Of a stretch of DNA of 37,827 nucleotides, positions 1-8,124 are shown piece after piece. The notes beneath the pieces are model-generated. The model saw nothing but the letters and a program-made list of their open reading frames with translations. It was not told the DNA's origin and ran no database searches. Source of the stretch: Bacteroidales bacterium (GTDB taxonomy: Bacteria > Bacteroidota > Bacteroidia > Bacteroidales > WCHB1-69); NCBI GenBank assembly GCA_017633495.1, contig JAGBPE010000247.1:1-37827 (forward strand), given 5' to 3'. Position 1 is the stretch's first letter; every line of letters starts with the position of its first letter. The translations under genes and the position numbers were made by a program.

Positions 1-185
1 GATACCATATCGACTTTTTTTCCAGGAATATATTTGGGTTCTTGAAAAGTCTTGAAAAACAGGCAACTGGTCTCGCACAACCCGCAGTGCACGCAGGCAT
101 TGAGGTGTGTAATCAGCTTACTGTCCGTATGTTTGGTCAGAATATTGACGGCCTTCTGAATGCTCTCGGAGGATATCTCTTTCAT
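1..185 (-). CDS. 4Fe-4S binding protein, N-terminal part (cut by window edge)
   Basis: Sixty-one codons are readable from an ATG at 185 to the window edge, so the gene is partial. Residues 31-41 read CVHCGLCETSC, a C-x2-C-x2-C-x3-C ferredoxin-type 4Fe-4S ligand set, followed by PKYIPGKK. A short helical N-terminus and then one such cluster is the arrangement of HdrC/GlpC-like Fe-S subunits of respiratory or heterodisulfide-reductase-type complexes, but the part needed to decide is outside the window. It is divergent from the protease gene at 288, with promoter-like -7 elements for both in the 102-bp gap. The ferredoxin fold is seen; the complex it serves is unknown. Confidence 0.75.
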   Translation of the reverse strand, partial: MKEISSESIQKAVNILTKHTDSKLITHLNACVHCGLCETSCLFFKTFQEPKYIPGKKVDMV

Positions 186-203
186 AAACATTTATTTTGG
201 GCG

Positions 204-211
204 CGAAAATA
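204..211 (-). promoter_or_regulatory. Bacteroidota -7 element for the Fe-S gene
   Basis: Read on the minus strand this is TATTTTCG, one base from the TAnnTTTG consensus, about 20 nt before the ATG at 185. No convincing -33 TTG is seen. Confidence 0.45.
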
Positions 212-256
212 CAATTTTTTGTTGAGTTAAGAGTGAAGAGAAAACATAGAAAAGTG

Positions 257-264
257 TATTTTTG
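257..264 (+). promoter_or_regulatory. Bacteroidota -7 element for protease 1
   Basis: TATTTTTG matches TAnnTTTG exactly and lies 23 nt before the ATG at 288. No clear -33 TTG at the usual ~19-nt spacing is visible. Confidence 0.55.
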
Positions 265-287
265 CAGGTTGTATTATATATTAATGT

Positions 288-1937
288 ATGAAGCGTATTT
301 CCTTTTTAATACTATGGTTTTGCATCATAGGATTGGCGTCTGCACAAGATGCCACTTGCTACCGTATCTATCTGAGTGACAAAAACAACAACCCCTACTC
401 TATCGATAATCCTTCCGATTATTTGTCGCAACGTGCCATCGACAAGCGCGTGCGATTCAATATCCCGATTACGGAGCAGGACCTGCCCATCAATCCGCAA
501 TACAAGCAACAGATTTTAGCGTTGCACCCGCAAATGCAGCCGCTGGCCGTTTCGAAATGGATGAACACCTTCACGGTCTATTGTCCTGACAGCACGGTGG
601 TTCCGCAAATTCTGAATCTGCCGTTTGTAGATTCTATCATGGCAGTGGGTGCCTATATCTTGGACGATGTTCCATCCGCACAAATTCCTGAAAATCAAGC
701 TTCTATTGTGCAAAATAGTCTCTCCTCTGACAAAGAGTCGCTGGATTACGGTTACGGTTTCCCGCAAATCGCCTTCCACAATGGACATTTGTTGCACGAA
801 GCGGGCTTTCATGGCGAAGGAATGCTCATTGCCGTGATTGACGGCGGCTGGTATGGCGTGGAGACCTGCACGTTCTATCAGGATTTGGTGAACAATGGTC
901 GGTTTCTCGGTTATTATTCACTGATACCTAATTTTGTGGACTCTCTTGACAATGGTTGGACGGAGACACACGGCACGTTGGTCACCTCCGTGATGGCCTC
1001 CAACATCCCGGGCGAACTGGTGGGCACTGCCCCATACGCCTCTTACGCCTTCATCCACTCGGAATGGGCTGCTTCAGAGCAACTTGTAGAGGAAGATTTC
1101 TGGGCCAACGCCGCTGAAATCGCCGATAGCCTTGGAGCGGATGTCATCAACTCCTCGTTAGGATATCGTGGATTCCCTGATTTTCCGCAATCGAACATCA
1201 CATACGCGGATCTGGACGGACAGAACAGTATTGCTTCCCGTTGCGCCACCATTTTGGGCACAAAAGGCGTAATTGTCTGTATAGCAGCAGGTAACGATGG
1301 CAACAACGATTGGTACTATATCAGTCGTCCCGGCGACGCTTTCGACATCTTATGTGTAGGCGCAAGCTCTGTAGATAGCGTTATCACCGATTTCTCTTCG
1401 CACGGCTACTCCGCTGATGGCCGTGTGAAACCCGATATCACCTCCGTGGGTGCGGAAACGGCAAGCTATTACCCTTACGATTATCTTGCTTTTACATACG
1501 GCACCAGCTTGGCAACACCTGTTGCAGCTGGACTTTGCGCATGTTTGTGGCAGGCCATGCCCGATTATACCTCCACCGAGATCATGCAGATAATTCGCGA
1601 AAGCAGCCACCTCTACAACAACCCTAACCCCGAATACGGCTATGGCATCCCTGATTTCTACAAAGCCTACACCACCCATGTCGGCATAAACGACTACAAA
1701 CCGCTGCAGCTCAGCGTTTATCCGAACCCCGTCACCGACAAGCTCTATCTCACCAACCCCGACGGCGACCTCCAGACCATCAGCATCTTCAACGCCGCCG
1801 GCCAACTCGTCCTGCAACACGCCGTCAACGGCAATCCACTCATTGAAATCAATGTAACATCCTTGCCGAAAGGGTTTTATGTCGGAACCGCCACGATGGA
1901 AGGAAACAGAACGGCTACGTTTAAGTTTGTGAAATAA
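288..1937 (+). CDS. Secreted subtilisin-like (S8) serine protease with T9SS sorting domain, copy 1
   Basis: A 549-residue protein. Residues 1-20 form a signal peptide ending ASAQ. Residues 24-125 are the Bacteroidota S8 N-terminal region (YLSDKNN, YLSQRAIDKR). The catalytic triad is readable: Asp185 in VIDGG, His228 in THGT and Ser407 in GTSLATP, with oxyanion Asn336 in AAGND. The last ~80 residues (SVYPNPVTDKL to TATFKFVK) are a type A Por secretion C-terminal sorting domain, so the protein should cross the outer membrane by the type IX system and be surface-attached or released. All active-site residues are present. It is followed 28 nt later by a close paralogue. The substrate is unknown; a general proteolytic role outside the cell is inferred. 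Confidence 0.93.
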   Translation: MKRISFLILWFCIIGLASAQDATCYRIYLSDKNNNPYSIDNPSDYLSQRAIDKRVRFNIPITEQDLPINPQYKQQILALHPQMQPLAVSKWMNTFTVYCPDSTVVPQILNLPFVDSIMAVGAYILDDVPSAQIPENQASIVQNSLSSDKESLDYGYGFPQIAFHNGHLLHEAGFHGEGMLIAVIDGGWYGVETCTFYQDLVNNGRFLGYYSLIPNFVDSLDNGWTETHGTLVTSVMASNIPGELVGTAPYASYAFIHSEWAASEQLVEEDFWANAAEIADSLGADVINSSLGYRGFPDFPQSNITYADLDGQNSIASRCATILGTKGVIVCIAAGNDGNNDWYYISRPGDAFDILCVGASSVDSVITDFSSHGYSADGRVKPDITSVGAETASYYPYDYLAFTYGTSLATPVAAGLCACLWQAMPDYTSTEIMQIIRESSHLYNNPNPEYGYGIPDFYKAYTTHVGINDYKPLQLSVYPNPVTDKLYLTNPDGDLQTISIFNAAGQLVLQHAVNGNPLIEINVTSLPKGFYVGTATMEGNRTATFKFVK

Positions 1938-1965
1938 AGTTTCGATTTTTACCAAAGCATAAAAA

Positions 1966-3645
1966 ATGAAACGTTTGTCATTGATATTGTTTGTTTTTGG
2001 TCTGACCGTTTCCCTTTTCGGCCAAAATCCAAGTCCGACCTGTTACCGGGTTTATCTGAGTGACAAGAATAATTCGCCTTATTCGATTAACAACCCGTCT
2101 GCCTATTTGTCGCAACGCGCCATTGACAAGCGAACGCGATTTAACATTCCAGTTACGGAACAGGATTTGCCCGTGAACCCGCAATACAAGCAACAGATTT
2201 TGGCTTTGGATTCGCAGATGCAACCGTTAGCAGTCTCAAAATGGATGAACACGTTCACAGTTTATTGCCCGGACAGCACTATTGTTTCTCAAATCGAAAA
2301 TCTACCATTTGTTGACTCCATTCTGGCTGTAGCCGCGTATCAACTACACGAAATGCCCATAGTCCAAGCTATTCCAGATAATCAAACCCCGATTGTTCAC
2401 AATATAACTACTCCCAGCAAAGACACACTGGACTATGGATACGGTTTTAATCAAATTGCTCTGCATAACGGCCATCTATTACACGCGGAAGGCTTTCGTG
2501 GCGAAGGTATGCTTATTGCGGTGATTGATGGCGGATTTAGAGGAATTGAGTCATATTCTTATTTTCAAGAACTTGTAAATAGCGGACGCTATTTGGGTAA
2601 GTATATATTGTTACCCAATCTTGTAGATACCTTATCCTATGGCGGTATTGAATGCGGACACGGTACAGACGTAACCTCTGCAATGGCCTTAAATTCTCCT
2701 GGAGAAGTTATCGGCACCGCCCCGGACGCTTCTTACGTTTTCATCGTATCAGAATTTCAGGGGACGGAACAGCTCATTGAGGAGGATTTTTGGGCCAATG
2801 GTGCGGAAATTGCCGATAGTATTGGTGCAGATATTCTCAACTCCTCATTAGGTTATTATAATTTCCGAGATTTTCCACAAGCTAACTTTACATACGCAGA
2901 ACTTGATGGACAACACAGTATTGCCTCACGCTGTGCTACTATTTTAGGGGAAAAAGGTGTTGTGGTTTGTGTCTCAGCAGGAAATTGGGGTGGTCCACCT
3001 TGGTATTACGTAGGACATCCTGCAGATGCATTTGACATTATTAGCGTCGGTGCTACATCCGATAGCCTTCATGTAGGCTTTTCTTCGATCGGCCCAACTT
3101 CTGACGGCCGTGTCAAACCTGATGTCGTGGCCGAAGGATATTATGTATTTTTGTATGGTCCCGCACCTCCCAACTATCCTTATGATTATTGTATTTACGA
3201 AACTGGGGGTACGAGTATGTCATGCCCTATCATTGCCGGTCTCAGTGCCTGCCTCTGGCAAGCCATGCCCGAATATTCCTCTACGGAAATCATGCAGATT
3301 ATCCGCGAGAGCGGCCACCTCTACGACAACCCTAACCCCGAATTCGGCTACGGTATCCCCGACTTCTACAAAGCCTACACCACCCACGTCGGCATCAACG
3401 ACTATAAACCACTGACCCTCAGCATCTACCCGAATCCCGTCACCGACAAGCTGAACATCGTCAACCCCGACGGGAACATCCAGACCGTCACCCTCTACAA
3501 CTCCTCCGGCCAACTCGTCCTGCAAACCGCCGTCCCCCACTCCCCCATCCTCGAAATTCCCGTAAACAACTTACCCAATGGCTTTTACATCGGTACCGCC
3601 ACCCTCAACAATCACCAAACCGCCACCTTTAAATTCATAAAATGA
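1966..3645 (+). CDS. Secreted subtilisin-like (S8) serine protease with T9SS sorting domain, copy 2
   Basis: A 559-residue paralogue of the gene at 288, in tandem after 28 nt and probably co-transcribed. The signal peptide is residues 1-20 (SLFGQ). The triad is Asp188 (VIDGG), His232 (GHGT) and Ser417 (GGTSMSCP), with oxyanion Asn340. The C-terminus is a T9SS domain (SIYPNPVTDKL to TATFKFIK). The N-terminal ~100 residues and the last ~110 are nearly identical to copy 1, but the catalytic middle is much more diverged and is carried on visibly more A/T-rich DNA (about 2340-3230). The region before the catalytic Ser is a few residues longer and differs in sequence (residues ~391-410), which may alter the substrate pocket. 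The TGA stop coincides with the start of a dispersed hairpin element. Confidence 0.93.
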   Translation: MKRLSLILFVFGLTVSLFGQNPSPTCYRVYLSDKNNSPYSINNPSAYLSQRAIDKRTRFNIPVTEQDLPVNPQYKQQILALDSQMQPLAVSKWMNTFTVYCPDSTIVSQIENLPFVDSILAVAAYQLHEMPIVQAIPDNQTPIVHNITTPSKDTLDYGYGFNQIALHNGHLLHAEGFRGEGMLIAVIDGGFRGIESYSYFQELVNSGRYLGKYILLPNLVDTLSYGGIECGHGTDVTSAMALNSPGEVIGTAPDASYVFIVSEFQGTEQLIEEDFWANGAEIADSIGADILNSSLGYYNFRDFPQANFTYAELDGQHSIASRCATILGEKGVVVCVSAGNWGGPPWYYVGHPADAFDIISVGATSDSLHVGFSSIGPTSDGRVKPDVVAEGYYVFLYGPAPPNYPYDYCIYETGGTSMSCPIIAGLSACLWQAMPEYSSTEIMQIIRESGHLYDNPNPEFGYGIPDFYKAYTTHVGINDYKPLTLSIYPNPVTDKLNIVNPDGNIQTVTLYNSSGQLVLQTAVPHSPILEIPVNNLPNGFYIGTATLNNHQTATFKFIK

Positions 3646-3723
3646 TATTCCTTGAGCAGCCTCGGAGAGGCAACACGCGCGAAGCGCAATTAACCCCACA
3701 CAAGGCGAAGCCGCAGTGTGGGG
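3642..3723 (+). repeat. Three-hairpin dispersed element, copy 1
   Basis: First of three copies in the window. Hairpin 1 is GCCTC/GAGGC around loop GGA (3659-3671). Hairpin 2 is GCGC/GCGC around GAA (3677-3687). Hairpin 3 is CCCCACAC (3694-3701) with GTGTGGGG (3716-3723), enclosing an inner GGC/GCC stem with a GAA loop. The conserved linkers are ATTCCTTGA before hairpin 1 and AATTAA before hairpin 3. It begins at the stop codon of protease 2 and ends 37 nt before purC. It has no T-tract, so it is not a typical terminator. Confidence 0.85.
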
Positions 3724-3733
3724 GCAAACATAA

Positions 3734-3760
3734 CCTTAAACTATAAACCCTAAACCAAAT
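3734..3760 (+). repeat. Heptameric repeat leader before purC
   Basis: Period-7 units CCTTAAA, CTATAAA and CCCTAAA, then CCAAAT, directly abut the purC ATG. Similar arrays precede the genes at 4748 and 31899(-). Confidence 0.7.
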
Positions 3761-4711
3761 ATGAACGCATTAACAAAAACCAATTACCAATTCCCGAATC
3801 AAAAATCGGTGTATCACGGAAAAGTCCGCGACGTCTATTTCTTGGACGATGTATTAGTGATGGTCGCCAGCGACCGCATCAGTGCCTTCGATGTCATCCT
3901 TCCGAAGGGCATTCCTTACAAAGGTCAGATCCTCAACCAGATAGCATCTAAATTCTTGGATGCCACCAGCGACATTTGTCCGAACTGGAAAATGGCTTCC
4001 CCCGACCCGATGGTCACGGTGGGCCGCACCTGCAAAGGCTTCCCGGTGGAGATGATCGTGCGCGGTTACCTCTGTGGTAGCGCATGGCGTTTCTATAAGA
4101 ACGGCGGTCGTAACCTCTGCGGCAACATCCTGCCCGACGGCATGAAAGAGAACCAGAAGTTCCCGGTACCGCTCATTACCCCGACCACCAAGGCCGAGCA
4201 GGGCGAACACGACGCCGACATCTCCAAAGAGGAGATCCTCGCCAAGGGACTGGTTTCACCTGAGGATTACGCCGTTTTGGAGGACTACACGATGAAGCTC
4301 TTCCTTCGCGGCACGGAAATCGCGGCCAAGAAGGGATTGATTCTCGTGGATACCAAATACGAGTTCGGTAAGGCTGACGGCACCATCTACCTCATCGACG
4401 AGATTCACACCCCCGACTCCTCCCGCTACTTCTACGCACAGGGCTACGAAGAGCAATTCGCCAAAGGTCTGCCGCAGAAGCAGTTATCCAAGGAGTTCGT
4501 GCGTGAGTGGCTGATGGCTAACGGCTTCCAAGGTCAAGAGGGACAACAAGTGCCCGAAATGACTGAAGAGGTGGTCAACGGCATCACCCAACGATACATC
4601 GAACTCTACGAGAACATCACCGGCGAGAAGTTCGTGCCCGCCCCGTCCGAAAATGTCGAGCAACGAATTTACGATAATGTGATGAATTGGTTGAATAATA
4701 GAAACTGCTAA
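3761..4711 (+). CDS. purC: Phosphoribosylaminoimidazole-succinocarboxamide (SAICAR) synthase
   Basis: A 316-residue cytoplasmic enzyme of de novo purine synthesis: it joins CAIR and aspartate using ATP to form SAICAR. Family motifs are KVRD at residues 21-24, SDRISAFD at 37-44, [12 protein letters not shown] near 99-110, VDTKYEFG at 196-203 and [11 protein letters not shown] at 213-223. The length fits the ~310-residue form rather than the shorter ~240-residue bacterial form. The start is the ATG directly after a heptameric A-rich leader; there is no Shine-Dalgarno sequence, as is usual in this phylum. No other pur gene is adjacent. All motifs are intact. Confidence 0.96.
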   Translation: MNALTKTNYQFPNQKSVYHGKVRDVYFLDDVLVMVASDRISAFDVILPKGIPYKGQILNQIASKFLDATSDICPNWKMASPDPMVTVGRTCKGFPVEMIVRGYLCGSAWRFYKNGGRNLCGNILPDGMKENQKFPVPLITPTTKAEQGEHDADISKEEILAKGLVSPEDYAVLEDYTMKLFLRGTEIAAKKGLILVDTKYEFGKADGTIYLIDEIHTPDSSRYFYAQGYEEQFAKGLPQKQLSKEFVREWLMANGFQGQEGQQVPEMTEEVVNGITQRYIELYENITGEKFVPAPSENVEQRIYDNVMNWLNNRNC

Positions 4712-4724
4712 CTCGCCTCAACAA

Positions 4725-4747
4725 CCTTAAACCCTAAACCTTAAACT
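4725..4747 (+). repeat. Heptameric repeat leader before the CoA-disulfide reductase gene
   Basis: CCTTAAA, CCCTAAA and CCTTAAA in perfect 7-nt register, then CT, directly before the ATG at 4748. The units are almost the same as in the purC leader, although the two genes are unrelated. Confidence 0.75.
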
Positions 4748-6427
4748 ATGAAGTACCTGATCATCGGCGGCGTGGCAGGCGGAGCGTCAGCAGCTGCAAG
4801 GCTCAGAAGATTGAATGAAGACGCGGAGATCATCGTGTTCGAGAAAGGCGAATACATCTCGTACGCCAACTGCGGACTGCCCTACTACATCGGCAACACC
4901 ATCGAGGAGCGGAAGCGGCTGTTCGTGCAGACGCCCGTCTCCTTCGGCAACCGCTACGACGTGGATGTGCGTGTGCTGCAGGAGGTTACCGCCATCAACC
5001 GCGAAGAGCACACTGTGGAGGTAAAGAACCTGCGGAACGGCAAGACCTACACCGAGGACTACGACATTCTGTTGCTGTCCCCAGGTGCGGAACCGGTTGT
5101 ACCGGAACTGCCCGGAATCCACAGCCCCAAAATCTTCACTCTGCGCAACGTTACCGACTGCGACAAGATTAAGATGCAAGCCGTTGAATCTCTACACGAT
5201 AACGCTAAAGCGGTCATCATCGGCGGCGGCTTCATCGGGCTGGAGATGGCAGAAAACCTTCACAAGATCGGCTACCACATCACCGTGGTGGAAAAGGCCG
5301 ACCATGTGCTCACTCCTGTAGATGAGCCCATCGCCGCTATCGCGCAGAAACATCTGAGAGACAAGGGTGTAGAGCTTATTACGGGTAACGGAATCTCAGG
5401 CTTCGAAGAAAACGGAGAGCAGCTGACCGTCTGCTTGGAAGACGGTCAGAAACTGTCGTGCGACCTCGCGGTGCTGAGCATCGGCGTGCGTCCGAACACG
5501 GCATTGGCACAAGCTGCCAGTCTTGAAATCGGCGAGGCCAAGGGCATCAAAGTCAACGAGTACTTGCAAACCTCCGATGAGCGCATCTTCGCTGTGGGCG
5601 ATGCCATCGAATTCCCGCACCCTGTGACGGGTAAACCGTTTTGCAACTTCTTGGCGGGTCCTGCCAACGCTCAAGCGCGCATCGCCGCGATGAATATGGT
5701 CTATCCCGAAAGTGTTGTTTATCAAGGATCTGTGGCCACCGCCATCGCGAAGATCTTCGACTTGGCCGTGGCTTCTACAGGTCTCAACGAGGCCGCGCTG
5801 CAACGCGAAGGCATCCCTTACGAAACCGTTATCGTACACCCCGCAGCGCACGCGACCTACTACCCTGGCAGCAGCCCGATTTCGCTGAAGCTGAACTTCT
5901 CCTTGGAAGACGGCCGCATCTTCGGCGCACAAGCCATTGGCACGCAAAATATTGACAAACAGATTGATACCATCTCGTTATTGCTAAAGCATAACGGCAC
6001 CATCTTCGACTTGGTGAACAGCGAGCACACCTACGCCCCGCCATTCGGTTCTGCCAAGAGTCCTGTGATGTTCGCCGGCATGGTGGCCGAGAACATCTTC
6101 GCCCACCTGATGAACCCGATTCACGTGCGCCAGTTGGACGAGATGATTGACAACAAGGAGGATTTCTTCCTGTTAGACGTTCGCGAACTGCCTGAGTACA
6201 AAAACGGTACGATTGAAGGTGCCACCCGCTACTCTGTCGATGAACTGCGCGAGTTCTTAGAGGAGATTCCCGAAGGCAAGAAGATCGTGGTCTTCTGCGA
6301 AGTCGGTCTCCGTGGCTACGTCGCCTCCCGCATCTTGATGCAGAATGGATTTGAGGAGGTGTATAACCTGATTGGAGGAATGCGGACCTATCGGCTGACA
6401 GGTAGACACAATGTAATTCAGAATTAA
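4748..6427 (+). CDS. CoA-disulfide reductase / rhodanese fusion (CoADR-Rhd type)
   Basis: A 559-residue FAD-dependent pyridine-nucleotide-disulfide oxidoreductase with a C-terminal rhodanese domain. The N-terminal dinucleotide motif GGVAGGASAA is at residues 7-16. SYANCGLPYY carries the single redox cysteine Cys42 characteristic of the CoA-disulfide/persulfide reductase group. The NAD(P)H-binding motif GGGFIG is at 159-164, and AVGDAIEF is the FAD-site motif. Residues ~470-559 form the rhodanese domain (LLDVRE), with active-site Cys517 in VVFCEVGLRG. Known CoADR-Rhd proteins reduce CoA disulfides, CoA persulfides or polysulfides. The order of domains and the length match that group, so a role in low-molecular-weight thiol or sulfane-sulfur metabolism is inferred. 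The exact substrate cannot be told from sequence. Confidence 0.9.
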   Translation: MKYLIIGGVAGGASAAARLRRLNEDAEIIVFEKGEYISYANCGLPYYIGNTIEERKRLFVQTPVSFGNRYDVDVRVLQEVTAINREEHTVEVKNLRNGKTYTEDYDILLLSPGAEPVVPELPGIHSPKIFTLRNVTDCDKIKMQAVESLHDNAKAVIIGGGFIGLEMAENLHKIGYHITVVEKADHVLTPVDEPIAAIAQKHLRDKGVELITGNGISGFEENGEQLTVCLEDGQKLSCDLAVLSIGVRPNTALAQAASLEIGEAKGIKVNEYLQTSDERIFAVGDAIEFPHPVTGKPFCNFLAGPANAQARIAAMNMVYPESVVYQGSVATAIAKIFDLAVASTGLNEAALQREGIPYETVIVHPAAHATYYPGSSPISLKLNFSLEDGRIFGAQAIGTQNIDKQIDTISLLLKHNGTIFDLVNSEHTYAPPFGSAKSPVMFAGMVAENIFAHLMNPIHVRQLDEMIDNKEDFFLLDVRELPEYKNGTIEGATRYSVDELREFLEEIPEGKKIVVFCEVGLRGYVASRILMQNGFEEVYNLIGGMRTYRLTGRHNVIQN

Positions 6428-6444
6428 GAATATCAGGACGATAT

Positions 6445-6472
6445 GTAGAGACGATGTGCACATCGTCTCTAC
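6445..6472. repeat. 28-bp perfect palindrome, ATGTGCACAT core (copy 1)
   Basis: Arms GTAGAGACG and CGTCTCTAC flank the self-palindromic core ATGTGCACAT. It lies 18 nt after the CoADR-Rhd stop, in the gap before hutH. An identical copy is at 16980, and two copies with the same arms but another core are at 18136 and 21185. Confidence 0.9.
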
Positions 6473-6507
6473 GAACAACGATAAAAAACAATAAAACCGT
6501 AATAAAA

Positions 6508-8001
6508 ATGAAAAAACATCAAATCTCAACGAAATTTCTCAGCATCGAGAAAGTAACGAAAATCATTGAGCGCAAGCAGAAAATCGAGTTGTCCGAAGAG
6601 GCGATTGCAGCTGTGAAGAAGTGCCGTGACTACCTGGACACCAAGGCTGCCAAAAGCGCTGAGCCGATTTACGGTGTGACCACCGGCTTCGGTTCCCTTT
6701 GCAACAAGCACATCTCTGCCAAGGATTTGTCCACACTGCAACGCAACCTCGTCATCTCACACGCATGCGGCGTGGGAGAGGAGGTGCCGCAAGAGATCGT
6801 GCAACTCATGCTGCTCATGAAAATCCAATCCTTGTCATACGGTCACTCCGGCGTACAGGTGGAGACCATCCAACGTCTGGTGGACTTCTACAACAAGGGT
6901 GTATATCCCGTTGTGTATCAGCAAGGTTCACTTGGTGCATCCGGCGACCTGGCACCGTTGGCACACCTCTCACTGCCTATCATCGGCATGGGTGAGGTTT
7001 ACTATCGCAACAAAAAGTATTCCGCCGCTGAAATCAACGCGAAATTCGGTTGGGAGCCCATCACGCTGAAGTCCAAAGAGGGCCTCGCGCTGCTCAACGG
7101 CACGCAATTTATGAGCTCTTACGCTGTGTGGTTGCTGATGAAGGCCCGCAAGCTCAGCTGGCTCGCCGACATCATTGGCGCTATCTCTTTGGAGGCTTTC
7201 GACGGTCGTATCGAGCCATTCAACATGCTGGTACACATGGTTCGTCCGCACGCTGGACAGATCATCACCGCTGCCCATATCACGCAACTGCTTGAGGGTT
7301 CGGAAATTATCGCTCAACACAAAGAGCACGTACAGGATCCTTACTCCTTCCGTTGCATGCCGCAGGTACACGGTGCATCCAAGGATGCTATCGAGCACGT
7401 ACAGAACGTGGTGGAGACCGAGATCAACTCCGTCACCGACAACCCGACCGTCTTCCCGGATGAGGACATCATCGTCAGCGCCGGCAACTTCCACGGTCAA
7501 CCCTTGGCTTTGGTTTTGGACTTCCTTTCCATCGCCATGGCAGAACTCGGTAACATCTCCGAACGTCGTATTTATCAACTGATTAGCGGAAAGCGCGGTT
7601 TGCCGTCCTTCCTCGTGAAGAACCCCGGTCTCAACTCCGGTTTCATGATTCCGCAATACGCTGCTGCTTCCATCGTGAACCAGAACAAGGCCTTCACGAT
7701 GCCTTGCTCTACCGACTCCATCGAGTCGTCGCAAGGTCAGGAGGACCACGTGAGCATGGGCGCCAACGCCGCCACGAAGTGCTACTTGGTGGTCAACAAC
7801 GTGGAGAAGATCCTCGGCATCGAGCTGTTCAACGCTGCTCAGGCTCTGGATTTCCGCAAACCGCTGAAGAGCTCCGAATTCATCGAGAGTTTCGTCAATA
7901 TCTACCGCGAGTTTGTGCCGTTCGTGGAGAACGATACCTACATGCACGAGTTGATTCAGAAGTCCATCGACTTCATCAAGGGCGTGCGCGTGGTCATGTA
8001 A
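6508..8001 (+). CDS. hutH: Histidine ammonia-lyase
   Basis: A 497-residue enzyme that deaminates L-histidine to urocanate and ammonia, the first step of histidine breakdown. The self-forming MIO cofactor triad Ala144-Ser145-Gly146 is in GSLGASGDLAPLAHL. Catalytic Tyr55 is in YGVTTGFGSL. Ser84-His85 (ISHACGVG) is at the selectivity position, where histidine lyases carry S-H and tyrosine/phenylalanine lyases carry H-L or F-L, so histidine is favoured over aromatic amino acids. QEDHVSMGANAA is also present. I chose the ATG at 6508 (MKKHQIS); an upstream in-frame ATG at 6454 lies inside the palindromic repeat and would add 18 unlikely residues. No hutU, hutI or hutG lies beside it. A strong terminator follows. 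Confidence 0.9.
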   Translation: MKKHQISTKFLSIEKVTKIIERKQKIELSEEAIAAVKKCRDYLDTKAAKSAEPIYGVTTGFGSLCNKHISAKDLSTLQRNLVISHACGVGEEVPQEIVQLMLLMKIQSLSYGHSGVQVETIQRLVDFYNKGVYPVVYQQGSLGASGDLAPLAHLSLPIIGMGEVYYRNKKYSAAEINAKFGWEPITLKSKEGLALLNGTQFMSSYAVWLLMKARKLSWLADIIGAISLEAFDGRIEPFNMLVHMVRPHAGQIITAAHITQLLEGSEIIAQHKEHVQDPYSFRCMPQVHGASKDAIEHVQNVVETEINSVTDNPTVFPDEDIIVSAGNFHGQPLALVLDFLSIAMAELGNISERRIYQLISGKRGLPSFLVKNPGLNSGFMIPQYAAASIVNQNKAFTMPCSTDSIESSQGQEDHVSMGANAATKCYLVVNNVEKILGIELFNAAQALDFRKPLKSSEFIESFVNIYREFVPFVENDTYMHELIQKSIDFIKGVRVVM

Positions 8002-8023
8002 AAGTGGCGGCTGCCATCACACG

Positions 8024-8060
8024 AAGAGCCGCGGCAAAGTGTCGCGGCTCTTTTTGTTTT
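8024..8060 (+). terminator. Rho-independent terminator after hutH
   Basis: A ten-base stem (AAGAGCCGCG with CGCGGCTCTT) closes a 9-nt loop and runs into a T-rich tail (TTTTTGTTTT). It ends the purC-hutH block and separates it from the promoter at 8090. Confidence 0.9.
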
Positions 8061-8089
8061 GAAAATGACCAAGTTCCGAATTAAAATTG

Positions 8090-8097
8090 TATTTTTG
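8090..8097 (+). promoter_or_regulatory. Bacteroidota -7 element for the pseudouridine synthase gene
   Basis: TATTTTTG is an exact TAnnTTTG match, 27 nt before the ATG at 8125 and just after the hutH terminator. No -33 TTG at the usual distance is evident. Confidence 0.6.
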
Positions 8098-8124
8098 CAG
8101 GTTTTTTCAAAAGGAAATTTTTAG

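Noticed and set aside
288..3645. Insertion sequence or transposon explaining the protease duplication
   Set aside because: There are no terminal inverted repeats, target-site duplications or transposase remnants around the pair; ordinary tandem duplication is sufficient.
3642..3723. Rho-independent terminators at the three-hairpin elements
   Set aside because: The long stem is not followed by a T-tract in any copy, and downstream genes in two cases have no separate promoter that I can see.
6970..7947. A 325-codon open frame on the minus strand opposite hutH
   Set aside because: It is the antisense shadow of a complete histidine ammonia-lyase; its translation shows no recognisable domain and it has no promoter or leader of its own.
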